Below, one piece after another: positions 34,676 through 46,076 of a stretch of DNA of 64,000 nucleotides. Every line of letters begins with the position of its first letter. Position 1 is the first letter of the stretch. Below the pieces are notes generated by a model. The model was given only the letters and a program-made list of their open reading frames with translations. It searched no databases and was not told where the DNA came from. The stretch covers positions 41,103-105,102 of the forward strand of contig NZ_SCMK01000017.1 in NCBI RefSeq assembly GCF_005503355.1. Direction: 5' to 3'. The position numbers and the translations under genes are program-made. This stretch comes from Sphingomonas sp. 1F27F7B (GTDB lineage Bacteria; Pseudomonadota; Alphaproteobacteria; Sphingomonadales; Sphingomonadaceae).

Positions 34676-35976
34676 CGGTGTTACGGATGCAGAAGGAAAA
34701 GGGGGGCGCCGTCTCGGGAAGCGGGATGGACCAGCTGGTCGAGAAGCGGGGGCTGTCGATGCGGCTCAAGCTCGCGCTCGGCGGCGCGGCGCTGTTGCTC
34801 GCACTGGGCGGATTCTGGTGGTTCGCACCCTCGGGCACGAGCCAGACGGTGGGCGCCGACCGGGTGACCATCTCCAGCGTCACCAAGGGCACGTTCGACG
34901 ATTTCATGCCGCTGCGCGCTCGGGTCACGCCGCTGCTCACTGTCTATATCGACGCGGTGGAGGGCGGTCGGGTCGAGAAGATGCTGGTCGAGGACGGCGC
35001 TACCGTCGCCGCTGGCCAGCCGATCGCGCTGCTCTCCAATGCCGAGCTCCAGCTCTCCACGCTCGCCCGCCAGACCGAAGTGGAGCAGCAGATCAACAAC
35101 ATGCGCAGCCAGGAACTCGCGCTTGCCCAGACGCGCCTGTCCAACGAGCGCGCCGTGCTCGCGGCCGAGACGGTCTATGACAAGGCCCGCCGCCAATATG
35201 ATCGCGAGAAGCCGCTGGCCGATCGCGGCTTCGTCTCGGGCAAGCAGTTCGCCGACACCCAGGCCGACTACGCGCTGAGCCAGCGCAACCTCGCCGCGCT
35301 CAGGCGCAGCCAGGCGACCGACGCCCGGCTCCAGGGCAGCCAGCTCTCGCAACAGCAGGCGGCGGCGAAGTCGATGCAGTCGGGCCTTGCCATCGCCCGC
35401 GCCAATCTCGACGCGCTCCAGCTGCGCGCGCCGGTCGCCGGCCAGCTTTCGGGCTTTTCGGTCCAGGTCGGCCAGTCGCTGAACCGCGGCGAGCGCGTCG
35501 GTCAGATCGACAGCCCCGGCCGCAACAAGCTGATCGCCGGGGTTGATGAATTCTATCTCGGCCGTGTCCAGCTCGGCCAGCAGGCGACGCTCGACTGGAA
35601 CGGCAGGCGCTACGGCGCCAAGGTCACCAAGATCTATCCGCAGGTGCAGAACGGCCAGTTCCAGGTCGACCTGCAATTCACCGGCGGCGAGCCGTCCCAG
35701 CTCCAGCGTGGCCAGACGATGCAGGCGCGCCTGACGCTCGGCGATTCCGCTCCGGCGCTGCTGATCCCCAACGGCGCCTTCTACAACGACACCGGCGGCG
35801 CCTGGATATTCGTCGTGGCGCCGGGCGGCGGCTCGGCGGAGAAACGCAACGTGCGCCTCGGCCGCCGCAACACCGATTTCGTCGAGGTGCTCGAAGGGCT
35901 CGATCCCGGCGAGAAGGTGATCACCTCGCCCTATACCGGCCTCACCGACAAGACCCGCCTGGACCTGACCAAGTGA
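34672..35976 (+). CDS. Membrane-fusion adaptor of an ABC efflux system (HlyD/MacA type)
   Basis: A 434-residue periplasmic adaptor anchored by one membrane helix (about residues 27-45). ATG at 34672 overlaps the small gene's stop. After the anchor come a lipoyl half (VEGGRVEKMLVEDGATVAAGQPIALL), a long alpha-helical hairpin (residues 105-230, with coiled-coil spacing), the second lipoyl half (LQLRAPVAGQLSGF), a beta-barrel and a membrane-proximal domain ending EGLDPGEKVITSPY. It would bridge the inner-membrane ABC permease to a TolC-type outer channel, which is not coded nearby. Confidence 0.88.
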   Translation: MTVLRMQKEKGGAVSGSGMDQLVEKRGLSMRLKLALGGAALLLALGGFWWFAPSGTSQTVGADRVTISSVTKGTFDDFMPLRARVTPLLTVYIDAVEGGRVEKMLVEDGATVAAGQPIALLSNAELQLSTLARQTEVEQQINNMRSQELALAQTRLSNERAVLAAETVYDKARRQYDREKPLADRGFVSGKQFADTQADYALSQRNLAALRRSQATDARLQGSQLSQQQAAAKSMQSGLAIARANLDALQLRAPVAGQLSGFSVQVGQSLNRGERVGQIDSPGRNKLIAGVDEFYLGRVQLGQQATLDWNGRRYGAKVTKIYPQVQNGQFQVDLQFTGGEPSQLQRGQTMQARLTLGDSAPALLIPNGAFYNDTGGAWIFVVAPGGGSAEKRNVRLGRRNTDFVEVLEGLDPGEKVITSPYTGLTDKTRLDLTK

Positions 35977-35996
35977 CCGAAAAGAAAGGGAATCCG

Positions 35997-36677
35997 ATGC
36001 TGCAGATGCGCGAACTCTCCAAGGTCTACCGCACCGATACGGTGCAGACGACGGCGCTCGACGCGATCGACCTCGAAATCGCCCCGGGCGAGTTCGTCGC
36101 GATCATGGGCCCATCGGGCTGCGGCAAGTCGACCCTGCTCAACATGATCGGCATGCTCGACAGCCCCTCCTCGGGGTCATACCTGTTCAACGGCCAGGAA
36201 GTCGCGGGGCTGAGCGAGAGCCGGCTCGCCGATGTCCGCAAGGAGAATATCGGGTTCATCTTCCAGAGCTTCAACCTGGTCGACGAGCTCAGTGTCCGCG
36301 ACAATATCGAGCTCGCGCTCCTCTATCACAATGTCCCCGCCGCCGAGCGCAAGCGCCGCGTCGAGGAAGTGATGGACCGCACCGGCATCGCCCATCGCGC
36401 CAAGCACCGGCCGAGCCAGCTCTCGGGCGGCCAGCAGCAGCGCGTCGCCGTAGCCCGCGCGCTGGTCGCCAGCCCGAAGCTGATCCTCGCGGACGAGCCG
36501 ACCGGCAATCTCGACACCCAGCATGGCGAGGAAGTGATGCACATGCTCCAGACCCTCAATGCCGAGGGTTCGACGATCGTGATGGTCACCCACTCGCCGG
36601 CGCATGCCGACTATGCCGGCCGCATCGTCAACATGCTCGACGGCCGCGTCCTCCAGGAACGCCGCCGCGCCGCCTGA
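35997..36677 (+). CDS. ABC transporter ATPase (MacB/LolD class)
   Basis: A 226-residue ATPase. ATG at 35997 with aaaggga upstream is preferred to an in-frame GTG at 35973, which overlaps the adaptor stop. Motifs are Walker [10 protein letters not shown], the Q-loop ([12 protein letters not shown]), signature [15 protein letters not shown], Walker [13 protein letters not shown] and the H-loop VTHSP. It belongs to the class that couples to FtsX-type permeases, which do not move substrate through the membrane but push it mechanically from the periplasm. The permease follows 23 bases later. Confidence 0.93.
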   Translation: MLQMRELSKVYRTDTVQTTALDAIDLEIAPGEFVAIMGPSGCGKSTLLNMIGMLDSPSSGSYLFNGQEVAGLSESRLADVRKENIGFIFQSFNLVDELSVRDNIELALLYHNVPAAERKRRVEEVMDRTGIAHRAKHRPSQLSGGQQQRVAVARALVASPKLILADEPTGNLDTQHGEEVMHMLQTLNAEGSTIVMVTHSPAHADYAGRIVNMLDGRVLQERRRAA

Positions 36678-36700
36678 AACTCCGGGGGAGGAGAAAGCCC

Positions 36701-39199
36701 ATGTGGCGCAACTATCTGACGGTCGGCCTGCGCGCGCTCGCGAAGAACCGCACCTATGCCTTCATCAACCTGTTCGGCCTGGCGATCGGCCTGGCGGCCT
36801 GCCTGCTGATCCTGCTCTACGTCCAGTATGAGCGCAGCTACGACAATTGGCTGCCCGATGCGGAGCGCACCTATCAGTTCCAGGTCTATTTCAAGAGCAA
36901 GACCACCGGCGACGGGTTCGACAATCAGGGCGCCCCCTATGTGACCAAGGGGGCACTGCTCAAGGATTTCCCGCAGATCGAGAGCGCCACCTATATGGGC
37001 GGCCCACCGCTCACGCTGCTCAAGGACGGCGAGGCCAGGCAGGTCGACGAGGGCCGGCTGGTCGACAGCGCGTTTCTCGACACGATCGCGCTGCCGATGG
37101 CGCAGGGAGATCGCAAGGCGCTCTCGCGGCCGGGCACGGTGGTGCTGAGCGAGGACGAGGCGAACAAGATCTTCGGCACCAAGAACGTCGTCGGCCGCAC
37201 CCTGACGCTGCTGGCCTCCGGCAGGAAGGCCGATTACCGCATCACCGGCGTGTTCAAGGACCTCCCCAAGAACTCGCACATGGACCTGCGGATGCTCGTC
37301 CGCGTCGATTTCCCGAGCATGTTCCCCGAGGGCAATGGCTATCTCACCAGCTGGGGTTGGACCTCGGGCTGGGTCTATGTGAAGCTGCGCCCGGGTGCCG
37401 ACGTCGCCACGGTGAACAACCAGCTGGAGGCGTGGAAGAAGCGCAACATCCCGGACGACACCTTCAACGGCCAGAAGCACAATCCGGGCGACGAGCGCAC
37501 CTTCAAGCTGGTCGCGGCGCCCGACGTCCATCTTGGCCGTGCCAGCGGGTCGGGGATGACCCCCGGCAACGACGTGCAGACGATCATCACCTTTGCGGTG
37601 ATCGCGGTGATGATCCTCGCCATGGCCTGCATCAACTTCACCAACCTCGCCACTGCCCGCGCCAGCCAGCGCGCCCGGGAAGTGGCGTTGCGCAAGGTGC
37701 TGGGCGCCACCCGTCGCCAGCTGATGACGCAGTTCATCGGCGAATCGATCCTGCTCGCCACCATCGCGATGCTGCTCGCGCTCGCCCTGGTCGAGATCGT
37801 GCTGCCCTGGTTCGGCAACTTCCTCGATGCCGATCTCAAGCTGCATTATTTCGGCAATGGCGGGCTGATCCTGCCGATGGTCGGCCTGGTGCTGCTCGTC
37901 GGCGCGGCGGGCGGGCTGTATCCTGCCTTCTACCTGTCGCGCTTCCAGCCGGCGCGCGTGCTCAAGGCGAACAAGTCCGCGGCGGATGCCGAGGGCTCGG
38001 GGCTCCTGCGCAGCGTGCTGGTCGTGATCCAGTTCGCCGTCTCGATCGGCCTGATCATCTGCACCGCGGTGGTCTATTCGCAGAACGTCTACGCCCGCTC
38101 GCTCGATCCGGGCTATAAGCGGGCAGGGCTGATCCAGCTGGCCGGCATCGGCTCCAAGACGCTGGAGCCCCAGGCCGACGCGCTCACCCGCGCGATCGCC
38201 AAGGTGCCGGGCGTCGATTCCGTCGGGCGGACGATGATCGGCGTGGTGACCGGCAACTCCTCCTTCACGTCGGTGGTCGTGCCCGGCCGGCACGATCCGG
38301 TCGACATCGGCGTCTACGGCGTCGATGCCGGCTTCTTCCCCACCATGGGCATTCGCGTGATCGCCGGCCGTGTGTTCGAGGAGAACCGCCCGGCCGACGA
38401 CATGACCACGCCGATCCCCGAGGATCCGGCGGCGGAGAAGGCGCTGGTCGCGCGCGGCGGCCATATCGTGGTCAACGAGGGTGCCGTGAAGCGCATGGGC
38501 TTCAAGAGCGCGCAGGAAGCGATCGGCAAGACGATCCGCTATGGCGTGAAGGACGAATATGGGGGGCTGATGAACCTCACCATCATCGGCGTCGTCGCCG
38601 ATGCGCGCTTCCGCACCGTGCGGACGGCGATCGAGCCGACCATGTTCCTCTACGACAAGCACAGCGTGAACTGGCTGGTAGCGCGCTTCCACGGCGATCC
38701 GCGTCCGGTGCGCGAAGGGATCGAGCAGGTCTGGCGCCGCTATGCGCCCGACGTGCCCTTCGCCGCCACTCTGGCCGACGAAGTGATCGCCCAGGTCTAT
38801 AAGCGGCTCGATGCCCGGGCGCAGATGTTCGGCATGTTCGCGATCCTGGCGGTGGTGATCGGCTGTCTCGGCCTGTTCGGCCTCGCTGCCTTCACGGCGG
38901 AGCGGCGGACCAAGGAGATCGGCATCCGCAAGGTGCTGGGCGCGCGCACCGCCGATATCGCGCGGCTGCTCGTCTGGCAGTTCACCCGGCCCGTGGTGAT
39001 CGCCAACATCATCGCCTGGCCGGCCGCCTGGTGGCTGATGCGCGAGTTCCTCAACGCCTATGACGCGCGCATCGCGCTCACGCCGGTGCCGTTCATCGGC
39101 GCGAGCCTGCTCGCGCTGGTGATCGCGGTGCTTACCATCGGCGCCCATGCCTTCCGCGTCGCGCGCACCAATCCGGTTCATGCCCTGCGCTACGAGTAG
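36701..39199 (+). CDS. FtsX/MacB-type ABC permease, duplicated form
   Basis: An 832-residue permease with eight predicted membrane helices in two repeats, each a membrane helix, a periplasmic MacB-type core and an FtsX domain of three helices. The N-terminal helix is at 18-42 (YAFINLFGLAIGLAACLL); FtsX blocks include REVALRKVLGATRRQL and KEIGIRKVLGARTADI, near residues 325 and 745. Such long permeases are typical of antimicrobial-peptide or macrolide export and are frequent in sigma-54-controlled operons. The cargo here is not known. It is the last gene of the operon; the next 345 bases contain repeats only. Confidence 0.9.
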   Translation: MWRNYLTVGLRALAKNRTYAFINLFGLAIGLAACLLILLYVQYERSYDNWLPDAERTYQFQVYFKSKTTGDGFDNQGAPYVTKGALLKDFPQIESATYMGGPPLTLLKDGEARQVDEGRLVDSAFLDTIALPMAQGDRKALSRPGTVVLSEDEANKIFGTKNVVGRTLTLLASGRKADYRITGVFKDLPKNSHMDLRMLVRVDFPSMFPEGNGYLTSWGWTSGWVYVKLRPGADVATVNNQLEAWKKRNIPDDTFNGQKHNPGDERTFKLVAAPDVHLGRASGSGMTPGNDVQTIITFAVIAVMILAMACINFTNLATARASQRAREVALRKVLGATRRQLMTQFIGESILLATIAMLLALALVEIVLPWFGNFLDADLKLHYFGNGGLILPMVGLVLLVGAAGGLYPAFYLSRFQPARVLKANKSAADAEGSGLLRSVLVVIQFAVSIGLIICTAVVYSQNVYARSLDPGYKRAGLIQLAGIGSKTLEPQADALTRAIAKVPGVDSVGRTMIGVVTGNSSFTSVVVPGRHDPVDIGVYGVDAGFFPTMGIRVIAGRVFEENRPADDMTTPIPEDPAAEKALVARGGHIVVNEGAVKRMGFKSAQEAIGKTIRYGVKDEYGGLMNLTIIGVVADARFRTVRTAIEPTMFLYDKHSVNWLVARFHGDPRPVREGIEQVWRRYAPDVPFAATLADEVIAQVYKRLDARAQMFGMFAILAVVIGCLGLFGLAAFTAERRTKEIGIRKVLGARTADIARLLVWQFTRPVVIANIIAWPAAWWLMREFLNAYDARIALTPVPFIGASLLALVIAVLTIGAHAFRVARTNPVHALRYE

Positions 39200-39316
39200 G
39201 CGCGTCAGTTCAGGGTCATGCAGGGCGGGCGAGGGGGCAACCTCTCGCCCGTTCTTCGTTCGGCGAAGCTGATATACTCTGATGGCGCTTGTTCCTCTTT
39301 GGGCAAGTACCCCCTC

Positions 39317-39396
39317 GTTATCCCCGCGCAGGCGGGGACCCAGGGTTTCTCCGCTCCATCGCCCGTGACACTGGATCCCCGCCTGCGCGGGATGAC
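39317..39396. repeat. Two-armed palindromic repeat
   Basis: The left arm, GTTATCCCCGCGCAGGCGGG, is inverted in the right arm, GGATCCCCGCCTGCGCGGGA then TGAC, enclosing about 33 bases. It is the full-length form of the GTCATCCCCGC element. It sits in the 345-base gap between the permease and the pectate lyase; otherwise the gap shows no gene. Confidence 0.75.
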
Positions 39397-39544
39397 GGTC
39401 AGTGGACCATCCTTGTCTCAAGCGGATGAGCCCCTTCTCCGATCGGGGCGGCCGCGACGGCGTGCGCCGGTCGATACCGGCGCCCCGGCTGGCGCTCCCC
39501 GCCAAACCCGTTATCCTCGGACAAAATCCAAATCGGGAGGGGAC

Positions 39545-40828
39545 ATGATTCGCATCGCAAAGATCGCTCTGCTCGCAGCTATAGCGATGACACCGGTAGC
39601 ATATGCGGCGGTCGAAGTGATCGGCCAGATGACGCCGGCCGCGCCGATCACCGAAGCGCGCATCGCCGCGCTTCCCAAGGCGGAGCAGGGCGCCTGGAGC
39701 GCCTATCTCACCCGCTCGCGCGCGCTGATGGCCGCGGACAAGGCCGCGCTCGCTGCCGAGCGCGCCGGCCTCGCCGAGGTCCCCGCGCCGCCGCCCAGTG
39801 GCAAGTCGGGCGGCAGCGGCATGCCTGCCAATCTTGCCGTGGCCTTCTATGCCACGCCCGAGGCGCGCCGTGTCGCCGACAACATCGTCAGCTTCCAGAC
39901 GCCCGCCGGCGGCTGGGGCAAGAATGTCGATCGCGACGGCCCGGTCCGCGTGAAGGGCCAGCATTATGTCCCCGTCGAGCATCTGCCCGCCAATGCGCGC
40001 ACCGGCGATGACGAGGCGTGGAGCTATGTCGGCACGATCGACAACAACGCCACCACTTCCGAGCTGCGCTTCCTCGCCCGCGTCCAGGCGATGGCGCCGG
40101 GGGCGGAAGGGGAGCGGTATCGCGCGGCCTTCCTCAAGGGCGTGCGCTATCTTCTGGAGGCGCAGTTTCCCAATGGCGGCTGGCCGCAAATCTATCCGCT
40201 CCAGGGCGGCTATCACGACGCGCTCACCTATAACGACGATGCGCTCTCCTCGGTCGTGACGGTGCTCGCCGACGTCGCGCGTCGCCGCGACGATTACGGC
40301 TTCGTGCCTGAAGCGCTCGCGGCGCAGGCAAGGGTCGCCTGCGACAAGGCGATCCGGCTGATCCTCGCGACTCAGGTGGTCGTCGACGGCAAGCGCACCA
40401 TCTGGGGCCAGCAGCACGATGCGCTCACGCTTGCGCCCGCGGGGGCTCGCAACTTCGAACCGGCCGCCCTGTCCTCCGATGAGAGCGCCGACCTGTTGAT
40501 CTTCTTGATGAAGCAGGCGGGCCGGTCTCCCGCGGTCGAGGCGGCGGTGCGGGACGGGGTGGCGTGGATCGAGGCGCACGCCATCCACGGCGTCGCCTTC
40601 GAGAAGGGCCCCGACGGCCGCAAGCTGGTCGACCGGCCCGGCGCCGGCCCGATCTGGTCGCGCTATTACGACATCCGGACCGGCAGGCCGATCTTCGGCG
40701 ACCGCGACCGTTCGATCCACACCGACGTCAACGCGCTCAGCCAGGAGCGCCGCAACGGCTATAGCTGGTACAATGCCGGCCCCGCCAAGGCGCTGGCGGC
40801 CTATGGGAAGTGGGCGGGGCGGAAATAG
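39545..40828 (+). CDS. pelA: Pectate lyase, polysaccharide lyase family 10
   Basis: A 427-residue secreted enzyme that cleaves polygalacturonate by beta-elimination. ATG at 39545 follows ggaggggac; the signal peptide ends near VAYAAVE. The PL10 domain fills residues about 90-425: FQTPAGGWGKNVD, TIDNNATTSELRFLARV, FPNGGWPQIYPLQGGYHD, TYNDDALSSV, and the C-terminal IWSRYYDIRTGRPIFGDRD. A linker of about 70 residues with alanine-rich helix precedes it. It is a monocistron flanked by palindromic repeats. Type II secretion is the usual route for such enzymes. Confidence 0.93.
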   Translation: MIRIAKIALLAAIAMTPVAYAAVEVIGQMTPAAPITEARIAALPKAEQGAWSAYLTRSRALMAADKAALAAERAGLAEVPAPPPSGKSGGSGMPANLAVAFYATPEARRVADNIVSFQTPAGGWGKNVDRDGPVRVKGQHYVPVEHLPANARTGDDEAWSYVGTIDNNATTSELRFLARVQAMAPGAEGERYRAAFLKGVRYLLEAQFPNGGWPQIYPLQGGYHDALTYNDDALSSVVTVLADVARRRDDYGFVPEALAAQARVACDKAIRLILATQVVVDGKRTIWGQQHDALTLAPAGARNFEPAALSSDESADLLIFLMKQAGRSPAVEAAVRDGVAWIEAHAIHGVAFEKGPDGRKLVDRPGAGPIWSRYYDIRTGRPIFGDRDRSIHTDVNALSQERRNGYSWYNAGPAKALAAYGKWAGRK

Positions 40829-40927
40829 ACAGCGTTGGCGACCCAACGCTGGGGCATAACGAAGCTGGGGATGCTCATCCCATCGACAGATACCCTATCT
40901 AGGGTCGGGACTCATTCAGCAAACCTT

Positions 40928-40953
40928 GTCATCCCCGCCTGCGCGGGGATGAC
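40928..40953. repeat. Palindromic repeat, perfect short form
   Basis: GTCATCCCCGCCT followed by GCGCGGGGATGAC, a near-perfect 26-base palindrome of the same family as 17708 and 39317. It lies in the 473-base gap 40829-41301. A second short hairpin (CCCCCT/AGGGGG) follows at about 40964-40981; the rest of the gap shows no gene or clear promoter. Confidence 0.8.
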
Positions 40954-41276
40954 GGCCGTTGGCCCCCCTATCGGAAGGGGGATAAGTGCCAAGCTGCTGG
41001 TTGGGTAATCTCCGGGGAGCGATATCGCCGGGTGCGCTCTACCCCTCCCTAGCTAGCGCAGGCAGGCCCCGTCTCCCTCGGGGAGGACCCGCTGTCCTAC
41101 ACGCCAATGTTCCCTTAACGTTCCTAGAATCGCCGCCAGGCCGCTCTTTGAACCGTCTAGACCCGCATCTGCGCGAACATCCGCGCCTCGAAGCGTCCGC
41201 GCGTGCGTCACGCCCGCTCTCGCGCAGCATATGCAATATGCCCGCGCGCGAGCGCGGCCCTGTACGAACATCGCCA

Positions 41277-41294
41277 GCTTCCGCGACCGGAAGC
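41277..41294 (-). terminator. Hairpin after the ABC-F gene
   Basis: GCTTCCG and CGGAAGC form a 7-bp stem with a 4-base loop, eight bases past the stop of the ABC-F gene. No T-run follows on the minus strand, so strength is uncertain. Confidence 0.4.
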
Positions 41295-41301
41295 GTCTGG
41301 T

Positions 41302-43173
<1,872 letters not shown>

Positions 43174-43421
43174 GATTGGGCGCCTAGCAGCACTCGGCCG
43201 CTTGCCCAAGCCGGGTATCGGCGTGCCCGAACACTTCGTGACGCGGATAGCTATGGGTGCCCGCGCGGGGCGGCGCCGTCCGGGCGGGTGCGAATCGAGC
43301 GAAGGGCAGAATCAACGAGTTCTCGCTCAGGAACAACGAGTCAATTACGCAATCCTACGTATGCCCCCGAGGGGGCGGCATTCCCACATTCCAGCTGATC
43401 GAGTCAGTGACGGAGATCGTT

Positions 43422-43898
43422 ATGCGCAAGAATCTGTTCTGTTCTGCCTTGGCGCTTGCCTGTGCGGGCGCGGGTTTGACGCTCGGCGTGTCGCCGGCGA
43501 TGGCGCAGGCCCATCATCAGGGCGGGGGGAGGCCCATGGCGTCGCCCGAGCGGGAGCGTCCGCCGATGGCCTATCCCCGCCTGGAACGCCCCCAGGGCAC
43601 CCAGACGCGCCCGAACCAGCTCGATCGGCCCTATTACAACCACAACTTCAACGCCGATCGCACTTATCATATCGGTCCCTATCATCCGCCGCGGGGATTC
43701 CAGTATCGCCGCTGGTCCTATGGCGAGATCCTGCCGGGGATCTTCTGGGCGCAGAACTACTGGCTGACGGACTATTGGCTGTTCGGCCTCGACGTTCCGC
43801 CGCTCGGCTATGAGTGGGTGCGCTACGGGCCCGACGCGCTTCTGGTCAACATAACGACCGGAGAGGTCATCCAGGTCGTCTATGGGCGTTTCTTCTGA
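43422..43898 (+). CDS. RcnB-like periplasmic protein
   Basis: A 158-residue exported protein, ATG at 43422 with cggag nearby. The signal peptide ends [10 protein letters not shown] His/Pro-rich middle precedes a compact C-terminal domain (from about residue 90) with the RcnB-family pattern: [53 protein letters not shown]. RcnB of E. coli influences nickel/cobalt efflux, but alphaproteobacterial members have no proven role. It is monocistronic; the 248-base region before it shows no other gene. Confidence 0.82.
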   Translation: MRKNLFCSALALACAGAGLTLGVSPAMAQAHHQGGGRPMASPERERPPMAYPRLERPQGTQTRPNQLDRPYYNHNFNADRTYHIGPYHPPRGFQYRRWSYGEILPGIFWAQNYWLTDYWLFGLDVPPLGYEWVRYGPDALLVNITTGEVIQVVYGRFF

Positions 43899-44068
43899 AG
43901 ACAGCGCTTCCTGAGCAGGGCCTGCCGGGCAGTGCGCTTGCGGTCACGACGGAGATTGTCACCAGAGCGAATCGCCCTGCCCAGCGGCGTTTCACCGGAA
44001 GGACGCCAAGGTGGTGCGCCCGCACCTCCGGCTCGTGGAGGGCTGAGTATATCAAAGCGGGAATAAAA

Positions 44069-44145
44069 TGGTCGGGGAAAGAGGATTCGAACCTCCGGCC
44101 CCTGCGTCCCGAACACAGTGCTCTACCAGGCTGAGCTATTCCCCG
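44069..44145 (-). tRNA. tRNA-Pro (anticodon CGG)
   Basis: Read leftward the sequence folds into a standard cloverleaf: acceptor stem CGGGGAA/TTCCCCG, D arm GCTC/GAGC, anticodon stem CTGTG/CGCAG with loop TTCGGGA (anticodon CGG), T arm GGAGG-TTCGAAT-CCTCT, discriminator A and encoded CCA at 44069-44071. It decodes CCG proline codons, which are common in this GC-rich genome. It is single, not in a cluster. Confidence 0.96.
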
Positions 44146-44222
44146 ACCGGCGCATCCGGAGCAAACCCCGACTGCGAGGGGGCGCCTATAACCACGCTGC
44201 TTGCGTCACGCAAGCCGCTGAA

Positions 44223-45518
44223 TCAGCTTTTCCGCGCATCCAGCATCGCGTCGACCGAAACGAACTTCTCGCGTGGTGCGCCGATGCGGGCGGCGGCGAT
44301 CTCGGCCGCGTCGATCTTCTGCCAGTCGCGGAAAGAGACCAGCTCCACGCCGCGTCCCGCCAGCAGCGCGTCGAGCCCCGGCCGGCCGGGCTTGCCGGCG
44401 CCGTCGCCGACATCCTCGGCGATCTTCTCGGCGATGGCGAAGCCGTCGGGCCGGTTGGTGCCGATCGTTCCCGTCGGCCCGCGCCGGGCCCAGCCCACCG
44501 CGTAGAGGCCCGGCAGCACCCGCCCGTCGAGATTGGCGAACCGCCCCGCCTTGTCGTCATAGGGCACGCCGTCGATCGGCGGGGTGCGATAGCCGATACA
44601 GCTCACTACCAGGTTGGCCGGCACCGCATAGGTCTCGCCCGTGCCGTGCGCGTTGCCGTCCAGGCCCAGCGCGGTGCGTTCGATGATCACCCGCTCCGCC
44701 TTGCCGTCACCCTCGATCGCCACCGGCATGGCGAAGAAGTCGAAGACGATGCGCACCGGCTTGTCGGGCATGCCCTGGGCGAAGCGGCGCAGATGCCCCA
44801 CCGATTTGCGCTGGCCGGGATCGAGCACGGCATCGTCCTCCGCCGGCGGCAGGTCGGCGGGCTCGACCACCGGCACGGCGCGGCTGAGCTCGCCCAGTTC
44901 GCCCAGCTCCTTGGGCGTCATCGCGATCTGGTGCGGCCCGCGCCGGCCGAGCAGGGTGATCGTGCCGACATGCGAATCGTGGAGTGCCCGGAGCGCGTGG
45001 TTGACCAGGTCCGATCCCTCGAACTCGTCCTCGTGCTTGGCCAGCACCCGGGCGACGTCGAGCGCGACATTGCCGTTGCCGATCACCACCGCCGGCCCGT
45101 CGAGCGGCGGATCGAGATCGGCAAAGTCGGGATGGCCATTGTACCAGCCGACAAAGGCCGCCGATCCGACCACGCCGGGCAGTTCCGCGCCGGGAATGTC
45201 CAGCTTGCGGTCGTGCGGCGCGCCGGTGGCGAGGACGACGGCATCGTAGAGGTGGCGCAGTTCGTCGATCGACACGTCCTTGCCCAGCGTGACGTTGCCG
45301 ACGAAGCGGACATTGTCGGTCAGCGCCACTGCCTCGTAGCGGCGCGAGACGCCCTTGATCGACTGGTGGTCGGGCGCGACTCCCGTGCGGATCAGCCCGA
45401 AGGGCACGGGCAGCCGGTCGATGATGTCGACTCGAACCTGGTCGCCGAACACCTTCTGACAGGCTTCGGCAGTGTAATAGCCCGCCGGGCCGGAACCGAT
45501 CACCGCGACATGACGCAT
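44223..45518 (-). CDS. Ferredoxin/adrenodoxin-NADP+ reductase (FprA type)
   Basis: A 431-residue cytoplasmic flavoenzyme. ATG at 45518 has a gggga site. The FAD motif is VAVIGSGPAGYYTAEA (residues 4-19), followed by LPVPFGLIRTGVAPDH typical of adrenodoxin reductases. The NADP domain carries VVIGNGNVALDVARVLA and TLLGRRGPHQIAMTPKEL. The C-terminal FAD segment reads YAVGWARRGPTGTIGTNRPDG. It transfers electrons from NADPH to a ferredoxin or P450 partner, which is not coded here. It is monocistronic, with a tRNA gene downstream on the same strand. Confidence 0.93.
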   Translation of the reverse strand: MRHVAVIGSGPAGYYTAEACQKVFGDQVRVDIIDRLPVPFGLIRTGVAPDHQSIKGVSRRYEAVALTDNVRFVGNVTLGKDVSIDELRHLYDAVVLATGAPHDRKLDIPGAELPGVVGSAAFVGWYNGHPDFADLDPPLDGPAVVIGNGNVALDVARVLAKHEDEFEGSDLVNHALRALHDSHVGTITLLGRRGPHQIAMTPKELGELGELSRAVPVVEPADLPPAEDDAVLDPGQRKSVGHLRRFAQGMPDKPVRIVFDFFAMPVAIEGDGKAERVIIERTALGLDGNAHGTGETYAVPANLVVSCIGYRTPPIDGVPYDDKAGRFANLDGRVLPGLYAVGWARRGPTGTIGTNRPDGFAIAEKIAEDVGDGAGKPGRPGLDALLAGRGVELVSFRDWQKIDAAEIAAARIGAPREKFVSVDAMLDARKS

Positions 45519-45611
45519 GAATTCCCCCAAAGAGGTTCTATTCCCGGCTAGCTTAAGCTCTGCCGCGCCGAGAATATAGCCTCCGAAATTTCCGCTTGGG
45601 GGGAAGGGAAA

Positions 45612-45995
45612 ATGCCGATTCCGTTATTGGTTTGGGGTGCTGCCGCGCTGATCGGGTATATCGGGTGGCGAAACAGGGACAAGATTGCCGAGTTTCTCGA
45701 CAGCGATGCCGGAAAGGAATTCCTGCACAAGCTCAACGAGAGCGCCGAGGAGGTCACGAAGGCGCATTACGACAAGCCGACCCAGCAGCGCATGGACCGG
45801 TATCTCGAGACTCTCCTGAGGATCGACGAAGTGCCGGCGATCCTGGGGGTTCCGGCCTATCTCAGGACCATCGATAAATCCGATCTGGGGATTCTGGCGG
45901 TCTATTCCGACACGATGTCGCAGACCGTCGACGATTCGACGATCAAGGCGAGGCTGCGGAGCATTGCCCAGACGGCCCGGGCCCTCAAGAAATAG
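45612..45995 (+). CDS. Small hypothetical protein with an N-terminal membrane helix
   Basis: A 127-residue protein with ATG at 45612 just after a gggaagggaaaa site. An N-terminal hydrophobic helix (PLLVWGAAALIGYIGW, residues 4-19) anchors it; the remainder is helical and charged (KIAEFLDSDAGKEFLHKL, then SAEEVTKAHYDKPT). No cysteine, no known motif. It has a good ribosome site and normal codon use, so it is probably real, but no function can be given. Confidence 0.72.
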   Translation: MPIPLLVWGAAALIGYIGWRNRDKIAEFLDSDAGKEFLHKLNESAEEVTKAHYDKPTQQRMDRYLETLLRIDEVPAILGVPAYLRTIDKSDLGILAVYSDTMSQTVDDSTIKARLRSIAQTARALKK

Positions 45996-46076
45996 GCCCA
46001 TTCCGGCGCGGATCGGGATGGCCCGGCATTCGGATCCGCGCTGGAACGCCATTGCGGTTGTTGCTACCCGGTAACG

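Noticed and set aside
36611..40846. Very long antisense open frame (over 1,400 codons) opposite the ABC operon and pectate lyase
   Set aside because: High G+C removes stops from antisense frames; the product is Arg/His/Gly-rich low complexity and the sense genes have clear domains.
45996..46076. Riboswitch before pnuC
   Set aside because: Only 81 bases are available and no conserved NAD- or preQ1-type pattern is visible.
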